A DNA stretch of 64,000 nt from Dactylosporangium siamense (GTDB lineage Bacteria; Actinomycetota; Actinomycetes; Mycobacteriales; Micromonosporaceae), in assembly GCF_016862795.1 (NCBI RefSeq), contig NZ_BONQ01000154.1:1-64000 (forward strand), read 5' to 3'. Below the pieces are notes generated by a model. It saw only the letters and a program-made list of their open reading frames with translations, was not told where the DNA came from and made no database searches. Of the stretch, positions 51,472 through 59,049 are shown one piece after another (the first letter of the stretch is position 1; each line of letters opens with the position of its first letter). The position numbers and the translations under genes were made by a program.

Positions 51472-52263
51472 GTGTCCGCGTACGGCCCTGAATACGGCCC
51501 GGAGTACGGCCCCGAGTACGACCCTGAGCCCAGCACCGAAGGTCATGAGCCGCGGCACCGTCGCGGCACCCGGCTCGCCGTGATCGTCGGGGTCGGCGTC
51601 GCCGCCCTGCTGGTCGTCGGCGCCACCGCGTTCGGCGGTGCGGTGCTGCTCGGCAACGACGGCGACACCGGCGACGCCGCCCGCACCTCCGTCGCGGGCG
51701 ACACGACCGGCGACCCGTCGAACGCCGGTAACCCGGCCGCGGGGGACGCGTCCTCGCCGGTCGAGGGCGCCACCGCCGACCCCAGCACCGCCCCGACGAC
51801 CGCCGCGGCGACGCCGACGAAGGCGGCGACCACGCCACCGGCGAAGCCGAAGACGACCGCGCCGCCGGCCGCCGGCAACACGTCGTACGAGCAGCAGGTG
51901 CTCGTGATCGTCAACACGGAGCGGGCAAAGGCCGGCTGCAAGCCCCTGGCCTACAACGCGAAGCTCGCCACCGCCGCCCGCAAGCACTCGCAGGACATGG
52001 CCGCCAAGGACTACTTCTCGCACACCTCGCAGGACGGCACCGACTTCGCCACCCGCATCACCAACGCGGGCTACAAGTGGTCCGGTGCGGCGGAGAACAT
52101 CGCGAAGGGCCAGCGCACCCCGGCCGACGTCATGAACGCGTGGATGAACAGCTCCGGGCACCGTGCCAACATCCTGAACTGCGGCCTGAAGGACCTCGGC
52201 GTCGGCCTCGCCTACCAGGGCAAGACCCCGATCTGGACCCAGGACTTCGGCAGCCCCCGGTAG
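51472..52263 (+). CDS. Membrane-anchored CAP/SCP domain protein
   Basis: 263 residues. A short cytoplasmic tail with YGPE repeats (12-bp tandem units), one membrane helix (AVIVGVGVAALLVVGATAF), a Thr/Ala/Pro-rich outer linker of about 75 residues, and a C-terminal CAP domain. CAP motifs: LVIVNTERAKAGCKPL, HSQDMAAKDYFSHTSQDG, AAENIAKGQRTP, and MNSSGHRANILNC. CAP proteins are secreted and varied in function. The GTG at 51472 is set by AGGAGG 6 bases upstream, which overrides a start 12 codons earlier. Confidence 0.9.
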   Translation: MSAYGPEYGPEYGPEYDPEPSTEGHEPRHRRGTRLAVIVGVGVAALLVVGATAFGGAVLLGNDGDTGDAARTSVAGDTTGDPSNAGNPAAGDASSPVEGATADPSTAPTTAAATPTKAATTPPAKPKTTAPPAAGNTSYEQQVLVIVNTERAKAGCKPLAYNAKLATAARKHSQDMAAKDYFSHTSQDGTDFATRITNAGYKWSGAAENIAKGQRTPADVMNAWMNSSGHRANILNCGLKDLGVGLAYQGKTPIWTQDFGSPR

Positions 52264-52325
52264 CCCGGCCGCAACCCCGCAGGAACCCTGCAGGAACCCC
52301 GTCGCGGTCACCGCCGCAGTGACAG

Positions 52326-52351
52326 CTACCGATCGGTATACCGCCCGGTAG
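52326..52351. promoter_or_regulatory. Inverted repeat CTACCG-N14-CGGTAG, possible operator
   Basis: Lies in the 257-base gap between the CAP gene and the DUF4397 gene, which is otherwise empty of genes. It contains the smaller palindromes ACCGATCGGT and GGTATACC. The role is unknown. Confidence 0.3.
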
Positions 52352-52520
52352 AGGAAAAAGACCGTCCAGTGGTTGCGTTCCGGCGCGCCATTCGGCATCG
52401 TGCACATCGGTCAGTGCTTATGGTGCCCGGGCGGATTACTCAATTTCCCTTCGCGCGGGTGCGAACCACGCGCATCTCGGACGCATCTCGAACGTGTCTT
52501 CGAGCAAAGGGACTATCAAC

Positions 52521-53411
52521 GTGATCGCTGCCTCCCTGCGACGGACGGCCTGGCTACGACGGGCTGGGGTGCTCGCCGCCGCGGCGCTGCTCGGACTCGG
52601 CGGGTCGCTCGTCGGCGCCCTGCCGGCCGCGGCGGCCGGGGTCGGCTATGTCCGCCTCGCCCACCTGTCGCCCGACACGCCCGCCGTCGACGTCTACCTG
52701 AGCTCGGTCAACGGGTCGATGGCGACGCAGAAGTTCGACGCGGTCGGCTACGGCGTGGTGTCGAAGTACCTGCCGCTCGCGCCCGGCACCTACGCGGTCG
52801 CGATGCGGCTGCCCGGTGCGGCCGCGGACAGCCCGCCGGTGCTGAGCACGCAGGCCACGGTCGTGGAGGGCAAGGCGTACACGGTCGCCGGCGTCGGCAA
52901 GTTCACCGACCTCGGCCTGCGGGTCATCCCCGACGACCTGGCGCTGCCGGACCCGGGCAAGGCCAAGGTCCGCGTGGTGCAGGCGTCGGTGAAGCAGCCC
53001 GTCCTCGACGTGGCGATCGCCAACGGCGCGAAGATCGCCGGTAACGTCGCGTTCGCCACGACCACCGACTACCAGCTGGTCGACCCGGGCAAGTGGACGC
53101 TGCGGCTCACCGCGCCGAGCGTCACCACCGCCGCGACCACGGTCACCGCGCCGCTCAAGGCCGGCAGCGTCTACTCGCTGATCGTCCTGGACGGCAAGAG
53201 CGGCCTCACCGCCCAGCTGCGCACCGACGCGACCAGCAACGGCGTGCCGGCCGGCGGCGTCGACACCGGCGGCGGCGGCACCGCGAACGACGACCGCTTC
53301 GGCGTCTGGCAGACCGTCTCGGTCCTCGGTGCCGTGCTGCTCGTGCTGCTTGCCGCCGGTGGTGTGCTCCTACGGCGCCGCAGCGGCGCGCGCCGCCGGG
53401 TGACGGCGTAA
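52521..53411 (+). CDS. Secreted DUF4397 protein with C-terminal wall-sorting-like tail
   Basis: 296 residues. The signal peptide ends near ALPAAAAG. Two DUF4397 beta domains follow: VRLAHLSPDTPAVDVYLSSV and VRVVQASVKQPVLDVAIANG. The C-terminus has PAGGVDTGGGG, a hydrophobic helix and RRRSGARRR, the layout of a sortase substrate but with VDTGGG where LPxTG is expected. A class F sortase gene follows after 20 bases, so this is probably its substrate. The GTG at 52521 has AAAGGGA upstream. Confidence 0.85.
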   Translation: MIAASLRRTAWLRRAGVLAAAALLGLGGSLVGALPAAAAGVGYVRLAHLSPDTPAVDVYLSSVNGSMATQKFDAVGYGVVSKYLPLAPGTYAVAMRLPGAAADSPPVLSTQATVVEGKAYTVAGVGKFTDLGLRVIPDDLALPDPGKAKVRVVQASVKQPVLDVAIANGAKIAGNVAFATTTDYQLVDPGKWTLRLTAPSVTTAATTVTAPLKAGSVYSLIVLDGKSGLTAQLRTDATSNGVPAGGVDTGGGGTANDDRFGVWQTVSVLGAVLLVLLAAGGVLLRRRSGARRRVTA

Positions 53412-53419
53412 CCCCCTCG

Positions 53420-53425
53420 TAAGCT
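53420..53425 (+). promoter_or_regulatory. -10 box TAAGCT of the sortase gene, leaderless
   Basis: TAAGCT ends 7 bases before the ATG at 53432, so the sortase can be made independently of the DUF4397 gene. Confidence 0.5.
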
Positions 53426-53431
53426 GCAAGC

Positions 53432-54121
53432 ATGGTCAGGTCCGCCGGTCAGGTCGTCAGGCATCGCGCGTTTCGCCTGAGTCTGGTTTACCGGGTGGGT
53501 CGCCGGCGGCGGACCCTGACCCTGATCGTCTGCGTCCTCGCCCTCGCCGCGCCGGTGTACATCGGCGCGGCGACGCTCGTCGGCCGCCGCGTCGACATCG
53601 ACGCCGGCGAGTCGACCTGGATCGTCCCGCACCGCATCGACCTGGACCCGGGTGCCCTCGCCGCCAGCACCCAGGACGGTGCCGATGCGCCGCCCACGCG
53701 CCTGCGGATCACGTCGCTCGGGGTCGACACGAGTCTCGAGACGCTGACGATCGACCCGGCAGGGCAACTGCAGAGCCCCAAGGTGTACGCGGAAGCCGGC
53801 TGGTTCGCCGCCGGCACCGCCCCTGGCGACCCGGGACCCGCGGTCCTCGCCGGGCACGTCGACTCGCGGACCGGCCCGGCGGTGTTCTACAAGCTGCACG
53901 AGCTCAAGACCGGCGACCGGGTCGAGGTGCAGCGCGGCGGCGCGTGGCTCACCTTCACGGTGACGGCCCGCGAGCACTACGCGAAGGCGAAGTTTCCCAG
54001 CGACCGGGTCTACGGCCCGACGCCCCTGGCGGAGCTGCGACTCATCACGTGCGGCGGCGAGTTCGACGCCGCCCGGCACTCCTACCGCGACAATGTCGTG
54101 GTCTACGCGGTGCTGAGCTGA
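53432..54121 (+). CDS. Class F sortase
   Basis: 229 residues. One N-terminal membrane helix (LTLIVCVLALAAPVYIGAA), then the sortase barrel. Landmarks: LAGHVDSRTGPAVFYKL with the catalytic His, LITCGGEFD with the catalytic Cys, and HSYRDNVVVYAV with the Arg. Class F sortases of actinobacteria attach secreted proteins to the wall or polymerise them. The likely substrate is the DUF4397 protein just upstream. Confidence 0.92.
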   Translation: MVRSAGQVVRHRAFRLSLVYRVGRRRRTLTLIVCVLALAAPVYIGAATLVGRRVDIDAGESTWIVPHRIDLDPGALAASTQDGADAPPTRLRITSLGVDTSLETLTIDPAGQLQSPKVYAEAGWFAAGTAPGDPGPAVLAGHVDSRTGPAVFYKLHELKTGDRVEVQRGGAWLTFTVTAREHYAKAKFPSDRVYGPTPLAELRLITCGGEFDAARHSYRDNVVVYAVLS

Positions 54122-54323
54122 GCTCGCACTGTCGCGGTGGTGCGGACGTTAAGGTCGGTGTGCCAGGTCGCCTCGCGGCGATAGGCGCATCACGGCTCCA
54201 GCCGAACGGTATTCCGTGAAGGCAGTGTGGTGAGGCCCGGGGACACACAGCACACCGACTCACTCGACAGTAGCGCGCCCGGCACGCATCGTCCCGTGAT
54301 CTGGATCTCTCAACCCGTGCGGG

Positions 54324-54506
54324 TCAGCTCTTGCGCACGCCCCGGAGGAACAGGACCGCTCCGACGATCGCGGTGATCGGGCCGATGACCGCCCACATCG
54401 TGTTGCCGCTCATGGCGCTGCCGCCGAGCAGGTTCAGCCCCTGGAGCGTCCAGACCACGCCGGAGAGGACCAGCAGCGCGCCCACGATCACCAATACCCA
54501 CTTCAT
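54324..54506 (-). CDS. Small two-helix membrane protein
   Basis: 60 residues. Two hydrophobic helices (WVLVIVGALLVLSGVVWTLQ and MWAVIGPITAIVGAVLFLR) separated by GLNLLGGSAMSGN, ending RGVRKS. Small proteins of this shape are widespread in actinobacteria and have no known function. The ATG at 54506 is set by TACTGT 8 bases upstream on this strand. A 202-base gap separates it from the sortase gene, where I see no gene. Confidence 0.75.
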   Translation of the reverse strand: MKWVLVIVGALLVLSGVVWTLQGLNLLGGSAMSGNTMWAVIGPITAIVGAVLFLRGVRKS

Positions 54507-54513
54507 GGCGCTC

Positions 54514-54519
54514 ACAGTA
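54514..54519 (-). promoter_or_regulatory. -10 box TACTGT, leaderless promoter
   Basis: On the minus strand TACTGT ends 8 bases before the ATG at 54506. Confidence 0.5.
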
Positions 54520-54520
54520 G

Positions 54521-54557
54521 TGCCGGCGCTGCGCTGAGAAAATGCCGGCGCTGCGCT
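54521..54557. repeat. 15-bp direct repeat at the aurF-like gene 3' end
   Basis: TGCCGGCGCTGCGCT occurs at 54521-54535 and 54543-54557; the second copy runs into the stop codon of the diiron oxygenase gene. Confidence 0.85.
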
Positions 54558-55444
54558 CAGAGCAGTGCCGAACCGCGCCAGAGTCGCTTGGCCGGGCCCT
54601 CGACGAGGCCGAGCTCCTGCAGGAACGCCGTGACCCGCTCCGCCGACCAGCGCAGCGTCTCCCGGAACGCGGGGTTGCGCCAGGCCGCCGCCCGTGCCGC
54701 GACCGGGTCGAGCCCGACCGCCGCGTACGCGCCCGGGTGGATCAGCGAGTGGGTGACGGTCCACGCGGCCCGGCCGATCATGAGCCGCGAGTAGGCCAGG
54801 GACATCCGGCCGGACCTCCGCACCTGGCGGGCCAGCTCGTCGCGGGCGAACCGGATGTGCCGGGCCTCCTCCACGACGTGGATCCGCGACACCATCCGGA
54901 CCAGTGGCTGGAGGCTGTCGTCGGCCATCGCCTCGCGCTGCAGGGCGTCGAGGATCTCCTCGGCGATGAGCGCCGCGGCGAACGTCTGCACCCCGCCGGC
55001 GGTCGCGCCGAGGTACCTGCCGAGGGCGCGTTCGAGCGGCGCGGGCCGGTACGCGGGCGTGCCGAACGCCTCGATCATCCGCGCGAACATGATGGAGTGC
55101 CGGCATTCGTCGCCGACCTCGGTCAGCGCGTACTGCACGTGGCCGGTGCGCGGGTCCTGGTCGCTGATGTGGCGCAGCAGCATCCGCATGAGCAGCATCT
55201 CGAACCAGATGCCGATGCTGGCGATGCTGGCCACCTCGTGCTTGGACAGCTCGACGCGCTGCTGCGGGGTGAGCCCGTCCCACAGGGGCGTGCCGAACAG
55301 CGACAGCCGGTGCGCGGGGGCGAACATGCGCTCCGGGTCGAGCGGCGCCCGCCAGTCGATGTCGACGTCCGGGTCGTAGGAGTTGCCGGCGGAGATCTTC
55401 AGCAGCCGCGCGGCGGTGGCCTCGCGCTCGTCGACGACGGACAT
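54557..55444 (-). CDS. AurF-type diiron oxygenase
   Basis: 295 residues. Matches the p-aminobenzoate N-oxygenase AurF family, ferritin-like diiron proteins that oxidise amines or hydroxylate lipids. Metal-ligand motifs: EVASIASIGIWFEM, LTEVGDECRHSIMFARMIE (ExxxxH) and VVEEARHIRFARDE (EExxH). No signal peptide. AAGGAG precedes the ATG at 55444. It diverges from the DUF4873 gene with a perfect palindrome between them that matches the TetR/SDR palindrome at 23.5 kb. Confidence 0.9.
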   Translation of the reverse strand: MSVVDEREATAARLLKISAGNSYDPDVDIDWRAPLDPERMFAPAHRLSLFGTPLWDGLTPQQRVELSKHEVASIASIGIWFEMLLMRMLLRHISDQDPRTGHVQYALTEVGDECRHSIMFARMIEAFGTPAYRPAPLERALGRYLGATAGGVQTFAAALIAEEILDALQREAMADDSLQPLVRMVSRIHVVEEARHIRFARDELARQVRRSGRMSLAYSRLMIGRAAWTVTHSLIHPGAYAAVGLDPVAARAAAWRNPAFRETLRWSAERVTAFLQELGLVEGPAKRLWRGSALL

Positions 55445-55475
55445 GAGCTGCTCCTTGACGGTTCCGGCCGGACTT

Positions 55476-55491
55476 GGTACTCATCAGTACC
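55476..55491. promoter_or_regulatory. Perfect palindrome GGTACT-CATC-AGTACC, putative TetR operator
   Basis: A 6-4-6 palindrome directly abutting the ATG of the DUF4873 gene and 32 bases before the aurF start. It matches the 23507-23522 site in both half-sites with one base difference, so the TetR protein at 22829-23443 is the likely binder. Confidence 0.6.
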
Positions 55492-55779
55492 ATGCCTGAG
55501 GAACCGCGACCGGTCAAGGCCGAGCTGCTCGTCGACGGCGCCGCCCACGCCGTCGAGCTGCACCTGACCGGGCACTTCCAGCCGCTCGACGGCCGGTACC
55601 ACTGGGGCGGCCGGATGACCGGCGAGCCCGCGGTGGCCGCGTTGCTGCGCGCCGGCCACCGCGACGTCCAGCTGCGGTGCGCGCCCGCGGCGCCGGTGCC
55701 GGCGCGCCTCCTCGAGATCGACCCGTGGGGCAACGTCCGCTTCGCCGGCACGGGCGCCCCGCCGCACGGCGCTGTCTGA
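55492..55779 (+). CDS. DUF4873 domain protein
   Basis: 95 residues. Beta-rich, with VELHLTGHFQPLDGRYHWGG and LEIDPWGNVRFAGTG. DUF4873 is often found as the C-terminal part of flavin monooxygenases, or alone beside AurF-type oxygenases and SDRs. Divergent from the aurF-like gene with a shared operator. An accessory role in the same oxidation pathway is inferred. The ATG at 55492 lies immediately after the palindrome, so the bound regulator would block initiation. Confidence 0.8.
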   Translation: MPEEPRPVKAELLVDGAAHAVELHLTGHFQPLDGRYHWGGRMTGEPAVAALLRAGHRDVQLRCAPAAPVPARLLEIDPWGNVRFAGTGAPPHGAV

Positions 55780-55941
55780 GGATCGGGCGCTGGGTGTGTC
55801 GGGCCGCTGGGTGCGTCGGGCGCTGGGTAAACGTCGGGCGCCACCCTCCGGCCTGACCCTCGGCAGCTGGCGGGCTGCTCGCGGAGGGTGGTCGTCGGTG
55901 TGGCGCCCGGTTGACGCGGTCCGGTGGTGCTTGGCTCCGGT

Positions 55942-55985
55942 AGTGCTCAGTGCTGGCAGTACTCAGCGCTGGCAGTGCTCAGCGG
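55942..55985. repeat. 16-bp tandem repeat spanning the ssgB-like stop codon
   Basis: AGTGCTCAGTGCTGGC (55942-55957), AGTACTCAGCGCTGGC (55958-55973) and a partial AGTGCTCAGCGG. The stop codon on the minus strand (55979-55981) lies in the third copy. The rest of the 55780-55941 gap holds GCGCTGGGT/GTCGGGC repeats and no gene. Confidence 0.85.
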
Positions 55986-56410
55986 CCGGCCAGGAGCCGG
56001 TTCACCGCGTTGTCGACGTCCAGATGGTCGGTCTCGTGCCCGCGCGGCACGACGCTGTACGTCCGGCGCAGGAAGCGCACCAGCACGCTGCGTGGAACCT
56101 CGAACAGCGCGTTGCCGTCCGGTGAGGACAGGGCCAGTGCGACGAAGTCGCCGCGTGGACCGTTCCACGGCCAGACCCGCACGTCGCCGATGCCCGCGGG
56201 CTCGTCCAGGCCGGTGAACAGCAGTTCACGGGCGAAGGACCAGCTGACCGGCTCGCCCCCCGCCGACTCGGCGTGGAAGAGGACGTGGACCGCGTACGGG
56301 TCGTTCGGGTCGTATCGCAAGCTGGCTCGCACCGGCAATGCAGTCGCGTCGGGCGCGACGAGTCGTAGGGATGTCTCGACCTCGACGGTCGATGGTCGGA
56401 TAGCGCTCAT
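55979..56410 (-). CDS. ssgB: SsgA/SsgB-family sporulation and cell-division regulator
   Basis: 143 residues. SsgA-like protein, a family limited to morphologically complex actinobacteria. SsgB recruits FtsZ during sporulation septation. Landmarks: LVAPDATALPVRASLRYDPN, DPYAVHVLFHA, SWSFARELLFTGLDEPAG and GDVRVWPW, with a C-terminal FLRRTYSVVPRGHE. The match is closest to SsgB, and the species is likely a spore former. GGGGAG precedes the ATG. The upstream 272-base gap is relatively AT-rich and probably holds its promoter. Confidence 0.9.
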   Translation of the reverse strand: MSAIRPSTVEVETSLRLVAPDATALPVRASLRYDPNDPYAVHVLFHAESAGGEPVSWSFARELLFTGLDEPAGIGDVRVWPWNGPRGDFVALALSSPDGNALFEVPRSVLVRFLRRTYSVVPRGHETDHLDVDNAVNRLLAGR

Positions 56411-56682
56411 GTCGTACTCCCCCCGGCACCGCTGCGGAGCATGCCGTGCCCCGCCTCTCTTATGTTGAGGCGATTCCCAGTGTTACGCGTAGTGATTCTG
56501 CGATCTCACTCTGTAGTGTTTCTGGGCCCGATTTGCCGTCAACCGAACAACGTGCGCGCGATGTCCGGTTTTCAGAGCGTGACCGGGGTCCTTGACGTGA
56601 CGTGTGGGTCGTACGTCAATTCATTCGGGTAACGTCCAGTGGTTCGTGGGAGTGACGGGTTATCCAGTGATGGGAACGGAAA

Positions 56683-57153
56683 TTGCGCGACAGTGAGGCG
56701 GACGGGTCGGGCGTTACGCCTGATTCCGGACCGCTTGCCTCTCCACCGGGTGACTTCCGGCGTGTCGCTGCGCCGGAGCAGGGCTCCGGGACGGGTATTG
56801 GAACCCGGGTACTGGCCCGGGTGCTCGGCTGGCGTGAGCGGCTCTACGCGACCCGCATCGGCCGGTTCGGTGTGAAGATCGTGGTCGCGCTCGCCGGCAC
56901 GCTGGTCATCGCCGTCGGCGTGGTGCTGTTGCCGTTGCCCGGGCCGGGTTGGCTCGTCATCCTCGGCGGCCTGGCGATCCTGGCCATGGAGTTCCACTGG
57001 GCCCGCCGGCTGCTGGTGTTCACCCGCCGGCAGTTGCTGCGCTGGACCAAGCTGGTGCGGGACGGCTCCTGGCTGGTGCGGGTCGTCTCGGTCGGCGGCC
57101 TGCTCCTCGTCGTCGGTGCGGCGTTGCTGCTCTCGCTCCAGTTGCTTGCCTGA
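56683..57153 (+). CDS. PGPGW-type membrane protein (TIGR02611-like)
   Basis: 156 residues. A soluble N-terminal tail of about 60 residues, then helices with LLPLPGPGWLVILGGLAILA, the PGPGW signature, and EFHWARRLLVFTRRQLL, with a last helix VGGLLLVVGAALLLSLQLLA. Function unknown. The TTG at 56683, preceded by GGAACGGAAA, is the only start that keeps the N-terminal tail, so its start is uncertain. It lies between ssgB and lsr2. Confidence 0.75.
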   Translation: MRDSEADGSGVTPDSGPLASPPGDFRRVAAPEQGSGTGIGTRVLARVLGWRERLYATRIGRFGVKIVVALAGTLVIAVGVVLLPLPGPGWLVILGGLAILAMEFHWARRLLVFTRRQLLRWTKLVRDGSWLVRVVSVGGLLLVVGAALLLSLQLLA

Positions 57154-57459
57154 CTTCACGACAGCGATCATGCTGCGGTCCAGGATGAGCCAAGGACATC
57201 CGTGCCGGGTGACTCGGTAGACCCGCCGATCTGTGCCGGGATCTGTGCCCGGATCTGAGGACGCTGCCTTAACCGATTGTGCGCGTTTCATGTTGTCTGC
57301 GTTTCGTGACGCACTGATTCAGCGCCGGGTGCGCGAGAACGGTACGGTGGGAGTAATCTCGCCCGGTATCGGGGCGTAGTATCCCGCTGAACATCTTGGT
57401 TCGTGTCCGAATGATGCGGCACGTGTACGCAATTGGCAGCACCTGAGGAAAGGCCACTC
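57154..57459 (+). promoter_or_regulatory. 306-base upstream region of lsr2
   Basis: I see no credible gene here. It contains AT-richer patches and a TAGTAT box at about 57377, 78 bases before the lsr2 ATG, which could be the -10 of its promoter. The long leader is unlike the leaderless genes around it and may carry autoregulation by Lsr2; that is an inference. Confidence 0.35.
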
Positions 57460-57816
57460 ATGGCGAAACGCGTCATCCACGAGCTGATCGACGACATCGA
57501 CGGCAAGCCCGCTGCCGAGAGCATCGTGTTCGCGCTCGACGGCGTGCAGTACGAGATCGACCTGTCCGCGTCCAACGCGGCGAAGCTGCGCGACGCCGTC
57601 GCCCCGTTCGTCGCCGCCGCGACGAAGATCGGGCGTGGTGGCGTGGTCAGCACCGTGCGCGGTCGCGACGTGCGTGGCCGGGGCGTCACCCGCGGCGACC
57701 GCGACCAGAACCGTGCCATTCGGGAATGGGCGCAGGCCAAGGGGATCGACGTTTCCGACCGGGGCCGGATCAAGCAGGACGTGGTGGACCGCTACCACGC
57801 CGAAGCCGGCCGCTAA
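57460..57816 (+). CDS. lsr2: Lsr2 nucleoid-associated protein
   Basis: 118 residues. A histone-like protein that bridges AT-rich DNA and silences foreign genes. The N-terminal dimerisation part is [20 protein letters not shown] and [20 protein letters not shown]. The C-terminal DNA-binding part is [20 protein letters not shown], with the RGR hook that enters the AT-rich minor groove, then [21 protein letters not shown] precedes the ATG. A strong hairpin follows the gene. Confidence 0.95.
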   Translation: MAKRVIHELIDDIDGKPAAESIVFALDGVQYEIDLSASNAAKLRDAVAPFVAAATKIGRGGVVSTVRGRDVRGRGVTRGDRDQNRAIREWAQAKGIDVSDRGRIKQDVVDRYHAEAGR

Positions 57817-57884
57817 TTACCACGAGTTGAGAAACCGGTCGATGCAGCGTCGCATTCCGGCGAAACGCGTGATCAAGCAGTGAT

Positions 57885-57914
57885 CGAGTCGCGGCCCAGC
57901 TGGGTCGCGGCTCG
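57885..57914. terminator. Bidirectional terminator-like hairpin between lsr2 and lacI
   Basis: CGAGTCGCGGCCCAG / CTGGGTCGCGGCTCG form a 15-bp stem with almost no loop and only G-T-type mismatches, placed between two convergent genes. No T-tract follows, which is common for high-GC terminators. Confidence 0.6.
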
Positions 57915-57921
57915 TTCGCAA

Positions 57922-58986
57922 TCACCGCCGGGAAACGAGGGTGGCACCGCCATGGATGGTGCAGGGCAGCAGCCGCTGCACTGCGGCAGCACTCCCGGCA
58001 GCACTCCCGGCACCGCCGCTTTCGATGGCTGCGGTGAGCTGGTCCACCGCCTGCCAGCCCATTTCCCGGCGCGGGATACGCAACCGCGTGATCTCCTCGT
58101 CGAGCGGCCCGGCGCCGGCCGGCTCGCCCAGCGCCACCACCGACAGGTCGCCCGGCACCGACCAACCCCGGGCCCGGGCCGCCACGACCAGCGCGACCGC
58201 GTCGGCGTGCTCCTCCAGGAACACCGCGGTGAGCCGCTCCCGCTCGATCGCGTCCAGCCAGCCGGACAGTGACCCGGCCGGTGATCCGGACAGTGACTCG
58301 GCCGGTGACCCGGACGGTGACCCGGACGGTGGCAGGTGCAGCCGGTCGCCACCCGGCGCGAAGCCGCGGAGCCGGTCGGCGTGCGACTCGGCGGGCCCGC
58401 CGGTGCCCAGGTAGCCGATGCGGGTGTGGCCGAGTGCGCCCGCCCGCTCGACCAGCGCCGCCACCGCGGCCGGATAGTCGGCGCCGACGCACGGGACCGG
58501 GCCGCCGGCGTCGTCCCGCCGGCCGACGGACACGAACGCGTGCCCCTCGCCGACGAGCCGGACCAGGTCGTCCCGGTCGACCCGGCGGCCGAGCAGGATC
58601 GTGCCGTCCGCGATCCCGATCCGGCTGTCCGCGTGGAAGATCCGTCGTTGCTCCGCGTGCGACGTGAACAGCAGCAGGTCGCAGCCGAGCTGCTCGGCCC
58701 GCTGCTCGATGCCGACCAGGAACGGGTGGTAGAAGTCCGCGGCGGTGCTGGGGAACACCGGCTCATACGTGAACACGCCCAGGATCCGGTTGCGCCCCGA
58801 CACGAGCCGCCGGGCCACCGGGTCCGCGACGTAACCGGTGGTGCGGATCGCGTCGAGGACCCGTTGCCGGGTCTCGGGCGCGATCCGCACGTCGTCACCG
58901 GTGCGGTTGTTGAGCACCAGCGACACGGTCGCCTGGCTCACCCCCGTCATCCGCGCGATGTCCCGCTGCGTGACTCGTCTGCTCAC
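57922..58986 (-). CDS. LacI family transcriptional regulator
   Basis: 354 residues. The N-terminal HTH reads VTQRDIARMTGVSQATVSLV with the hinge ARRLVSGRNRILGVFTYEP. A periplasmic-binding-protein-like sensor domain follows (VGADYPAAVAALVERAGALG, LTAVFLEEHADAVALVVAA). An in-frame insertion of SGSP/AGSL-like residues (about 215-240) is encoded by a 24/12-bp repeat. It probably represses the sugar-import operon just upstream. A second LacI with a near-identical C-terminus lies at the right edge. Confidence 0.9.
   Translation of the reverse strand: MSRRVTQRDIARMTGVSQATVSLVLNNRTGDDVRIAPETRQRVLDAIRTTGYVADPVARRLVSGRNRILGVFTYEPVFPSTAADFYHPFLVGIEQRAEQLGCDLLLFTSHAEQRRIFHADSRIGIADGTILLGRRVDRDDLVRLVGEGHAFVSVGRRDDAGGPVPCVGADYPAAVAALVERAGALGHTRIGYLGTGGPAESHADRLRGFAPGGDRLHLPPSGSPSGSPAESLSGSPAGSLSGWLDAIERERLTAVFLEEHADAVALVVAARARGWSVPGDLSVVALGEPAGAGPLDEEITRLRIPRREMGWQAVDQLTAAIESGGAGSAAGSAAAVQRLLPCTIHGGATLVSRR
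58263..58333 (-). repeat. 24/12-bp tandem repeat inside the lacI-like gene
   Basis: CCGGACAGTGACCCGGCCGG-type units at 58263-58286 and 58287-58310, followed by two 12-base units CCGGACGGTGAC. In frame; encodes Ser/Gly/Pro repeats in the sensor domain. Confidence 0.85.
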
Positions 58987-59022
58987 AGGCGAAGGTGTAC
59001 CACCCTTTCCACCACGGACGCA

Positions 59023-59035
59023 CGCAACCTTTGCG
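59023..59035. promoter_or_regulatory. Putative LacI-type operator CGCAA-CCT-TTGCG
   Basis: A perfect 5-3-5 inverted repeat with TTGCG half-sites, 37 bases upstream of the lacI start and downstream of the permease gene. It may be an autoregulatory site. Confidence 0.4.
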
Positions 59036-59049
59036 GCCCGGGTGGGCGG

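Noticed and set aside
55796-56125. 109-codon plus-strand frame next to ssgB
   Set aside because: It runs through simple GCGCTGGGT repeats and the antisense of ssgB, with no recognisable domain.
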